This document shows positions 6,848-7,984 of a stretch of DNA of 7,984 nucleotides, piece after piece; the stretch's first letter is position 1; every line of letters starts with the position of its first letter. Location: NCBI GenBank assembly GCA_947474445.1, contig CANJJY010000208.1:1-7984 (forward strand), given 5' to 3'. Origin of the DNA: Oligoflexaceae bacterium. Its GTDB lineage: Bacteria; Bdellovibrionota_B; Oligoflexia; Oligoflexales; Oligoflexaceae. The position numbers and the translations under genes were made by a program. Below the pieces are notes generated by a model that was not told where the DNA came from, did not search any database, and saw nothing but the letters and a program-made list of their open reading frames with translations.

Positions 6848-7489
6848 ATGGTCGAGAGTCCCGTCGTGCATATCGTGGACGATGACACTGAACTAGCAGC
6901 ATCGATTGCCCAGGTTGTCCGCCTTGTCAAACTCGAGGCGATCACTTACCCGTCGGCGACTGATTTTCTGCAGGTTTATCGGCCAGGACGTCCCGGTTGT
7001 TTGGTGACGGATATTCGCATGCCGGGCATGAGCGGGCCCGAACTTCAAGAGTATCTCGAGGCCAAAGGCGATCGGCTTCCCGTCATCATCATTTCAGGCT
7101 GCGCTGACGTCGCGACGGCGGTCCGGGCGATGAAGGCAGGGGCGCGGGAAGTGTTCGAAAAAGGCGGTTCGATGCACATCCTGCTCGAGTCGATTCAAAA
7201 AGCTGTGCAGGAAGACGTCGATCGTAGGAGCGCCGAATCAGAATATGATGAAACCCTGCTGCGCTTTGAATCCCTTTCGCCACGTGAGCGGGAAGTCCTC
7301 TTCAACATGCTCGATGGTAAAACCAATAAGGCAATTGCTCAAATTTTGGGTATCAGCTCCAACACGGTCGAGATCCATCGTGCACGGGTGATGGAGAAAA
7401 TGGCGGCTGAGAGTCTGGCTTCTCTAGTCAAATCATGTGTTTATGCCGGTCTTGATAAAAGAAGTAAGCCTCTGGAGCGCTCCAGCTAA
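6848..7489 (+). CDS. FixJ-type two-component response regulator (receiver + LuxR-type helix-turn-helix)
   Basis: This 213-residue protein has a receiver domain (about 4-120) with acidic residues Asp11-Asp13 in HIVDDD, phospho-acceptor Asp55 in CLVTDIRMPGMSG, switch residue Ser83 in VIIISG, and Lys105. A linker (about 120-139) joins it to a LuxR/FixJ DNA-binding domain (about 140-198; LSPREREVLFNMLDGKTNKAIAQILGIS as two successive parts, then NTVEIHRARVMEKM), whose recognition helix is near SNTVEIHRARVM. It is very likely phosphorylated by the divergent MASE1-PAS kinase and then binds DNA as a dimer to activate transcription. The usual Lys-Pro after the fifth receiver strand is Lys-Gly here (EKGGS), an uncommon but not disabling change. 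Targets are unknown; candidates are its own divergent promoter region and the downstream exported-protein gene, 94 bases away on the same strand with no clear terminator between. Confidence 0.92.
   Translation: MVESPVVHIVDDDTELAASIAQVVRLVKLEAITYPSATDFLQVYRPGRPGCLVTDIRMPGMSGPELQEYLEAKGDRLPVIIISGCADVATAVRAMKAGAREVFEKGGSMHILLESIQKAVQEDVDRRSAESEYDETLLRFESLSPREREVLFNMLDGKTNKAIAQILGISSNTVEIHRARVMEKMAAESLASLVKSCVYAGLDKRSKPLERSS
7472..7485. repeat. 14-bp perfect palindrome at the end of the regulator gene
   Basis: CTGGAGCGCTCCAG is self-complementary and spans the codons for Leu-Glu-Arg-Ser-Ser before the stop at 7487-7489. As RNA it gives a 5-bp stem with a GCGC loop. The sequence after it is pyrimidine-rich but not a clean T run, so termination would be weak at best. 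It may equally be chance or a protein-binding site. Confidence 0.35.
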
Positions 7490-7497
7490 AGTCCTTT

Positions 7498-7580
7498 TCC
7501 CTTTCCTCCGACGGTAGTGGAAGTTAACTACCCAGGGGGCTTCCTCCGCGTGCAGCCCCTACGCGGAAGTTGGAAAGGGA
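7498..7580 (+). promoter_or_regulatory. Structured leader RNA that would mask the ribosome binding site of the last gene
   Basis: TCCCTTTCC (7498-7506) is a perfect 9-base complement of GGAAAGGGA (7572-7580), the purine-rich stretch ending three bases before the ATG at 7584. Inside this closing helix are GGTAGT/ACTACC (7513-7518/7527-7532, 8-base loop) and TCCGCGT/ACGCGGA (7545-7551/7561-7567, 9-base loop). The loop of the second hairpin contains AGCCCC (7554-7559), complementary to GGGGCT (7536-7541) just upstream, so an alternative fold or partial pseudoknot is possible. The layout resembles a translation-controlling leader, but I cannot match it to a known riboswitch class. The pairing is seen directly; regulation is inferred. 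Confidence 0.45.
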
Positions 7581-7583
7581 TAC

Positions 7584-7984
7584 ATGCTACCGCTCCTGTC
7601 CAAGGTGAAGAAGAGACTCGTCCTTGCTATTCCATTGACCGGTCCTTTCGCCTCGCTTCGAGCTGAGCCACTGAACCTTCAGTACAACCAAACGCTATTC
7701 TCCTACGTCTCGCAAAATGGTGATAGTCGCGAAACCCAATGGGCCACTTCTCCCGTATCAGGTGAGGTAATCATCAGCCGCTCGGGCTGGCATCTCCACG
7801 TTTTTCCCAGCGGAGCCTATGCCCCAGTCCTTCTGGGTTACGATGCTTTTTCGGGATGGGAAATCGGTGCCTCTTTCGGCGGTTCGGGTCGCCAGATCAT
7901 CACAGAGCCTCACTTTAAAGAAAGCCAAGAAAATCTCGGGATTTTTGGAGTCTACGCCTGGACCTGTGCGGCAGGAGCCATCGA
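7584..7984 (+). CDS. Exported protein of unknown function, N-terminal part (cut by window edge)
   Basis: The frame is open from an ATG at 7584 to the last base, 133 full codons. It starts with MLPLLSKVKKRLVLAIPLTG and has a basic n-region (Lys7, Lys9, Lys10, Arg11), a hydrophobic core and a plausible cleavage site after residue 27 (ASLRA, then EPLN), so it should be exported. The mature part is rich in Gly, Ser and aromatic residues with alternating polar and hydrophobic stretches, such as GYDAFSGWEIGASFGGSG and GIFGVYAWTCAAGA. This is compatible with an outer-membrane beta-barrel or surface beta-rich protein. I do not recognise a family. GGAAAGGGA (7572-7580) supplies the ribosome site but is also an arm of a leader helix. 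No in-frame start exists upstream before a stop at 7515. Cotranscription with the response regulator is possible, since no clear promoter or terminator lies between them. Confidence 0.65.
   Translation, partial: MLPLLSKVKKRLVLAIPLTGPFASLRAEPLNLQYNQTLFSYVSQNGDSRETQWATSPVSGEVIISRSGWHLHVFPSGAYAPVLLGYDAFSGWEIGASFGGSGRQIITEPHFKESQENLGIFGVYAWTCAAGAI

Noticed and set aside
7472..7505. Palindrome plus pyrimidine tract as the response regulator's terminator
   Set aside because: The stem is only 5 bp with a usable loop and the following tract (TCCTTTTCCC) is separated and mixed with C, so intrinsic termination is doubtful.
7490..7583. Match to a named riboswitch class
   Set aside because: The conserved cores that I know for purine, TPP, SAM, SAH, cobalamin, c-di-GMP, preQ1, fluoride, guanidine and ZTP riboswitches were not seen; kept only as an unclassified structured leader.
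1..7984. Mobile element, CRISPR array, tRNA or attachment site
   Set aside because: No transposase or integrase frame, no spaced direct repeats, no cloverleaf and no flanking target duplications were seen in the window.

Overview
This looks like a chromosomal segment from a free-living Gram-negative bacterium. It encodes a putative lipoprotein multiheme cytochrome, a periplasmic phosphate-binding-type protein, a membrane-bound two-component system and a probable outer-surface protein. Base composition looks moderate (mid-50s % GC by eye). The style of these proteins would fit the Bdellovibrionota/Oligoflexia or a related former-deltaproteobacterial lineage. That placement is a guess from protein style, as no phylogenetic marker is present. 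I see no tRNA, rRNA, CRISPR array, insertion sequence or phage gene.

Layout. (1) 1-219, minus: the first 73 residues of a secreted PstS-like substrate-binding protein, cut by the window edge. (2) 220-397: a gap holding a weak candidate promoter for that gene and a strong intrinsic terminator (336-372) for the next gene upstream of it on the minus strand. (3) 398-3121, minus: a 907-residue tetraheme c-type cytochrome, probably a lipoprotein. (4) 3122-3314: a divergent control region with a good promoter for the cytochrome, a fair one for the epimerase, and a 34-nt dyad element between them. (5) 3315-4412, plus: an enolase-superfamily dipeptide epimerase with a complete active site. (6) 4409-6697, minus: a MASE1-PAS-histidine kinase that converges on the epimerase so tightly that the two stop codons share a TTAA. 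(7) 6698-6847: a second divergent control region with repeated TTCAA/TTGAA half-sites and a perfect TATAAT. (8) 6848-7489, plus: a FixJ-type response regulator. (9) 7490-7583: a compact, strongly self-complementary leader that would pair with the next gene's ribosome-binding region. (10) 7584-7984, plus: the start of an exported protein of unknown function, cut by the window edge.

How the parts fit. The kinase and regulator are divergent neighbours and very likely a cognate pair. The MASE1 membrane domain or the PAS domain would sense a signal, His547 would be phosphorylated, and Asp55 of the regulator would receive the phosphate and control transcription through its LuxR-type helix-turn-helix. 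Plausible targets are its own divergent promoter region and the exported-protein gene downstream. The cytochrome would act in electron transfer or oxidation in the periplasm. The epimerase is likely to act in the cytoplasm on peptidoglycan-derived or other dipeptides. Nothing in the sequence ties the cytochrome and epimerase to one pathway; the shared divergent control region is the only hint of co-regulation.

The least explained items are the structured leader before the last gene, the dyad between the cytochrome and epimerase genes, and the composite tetraheme protein.
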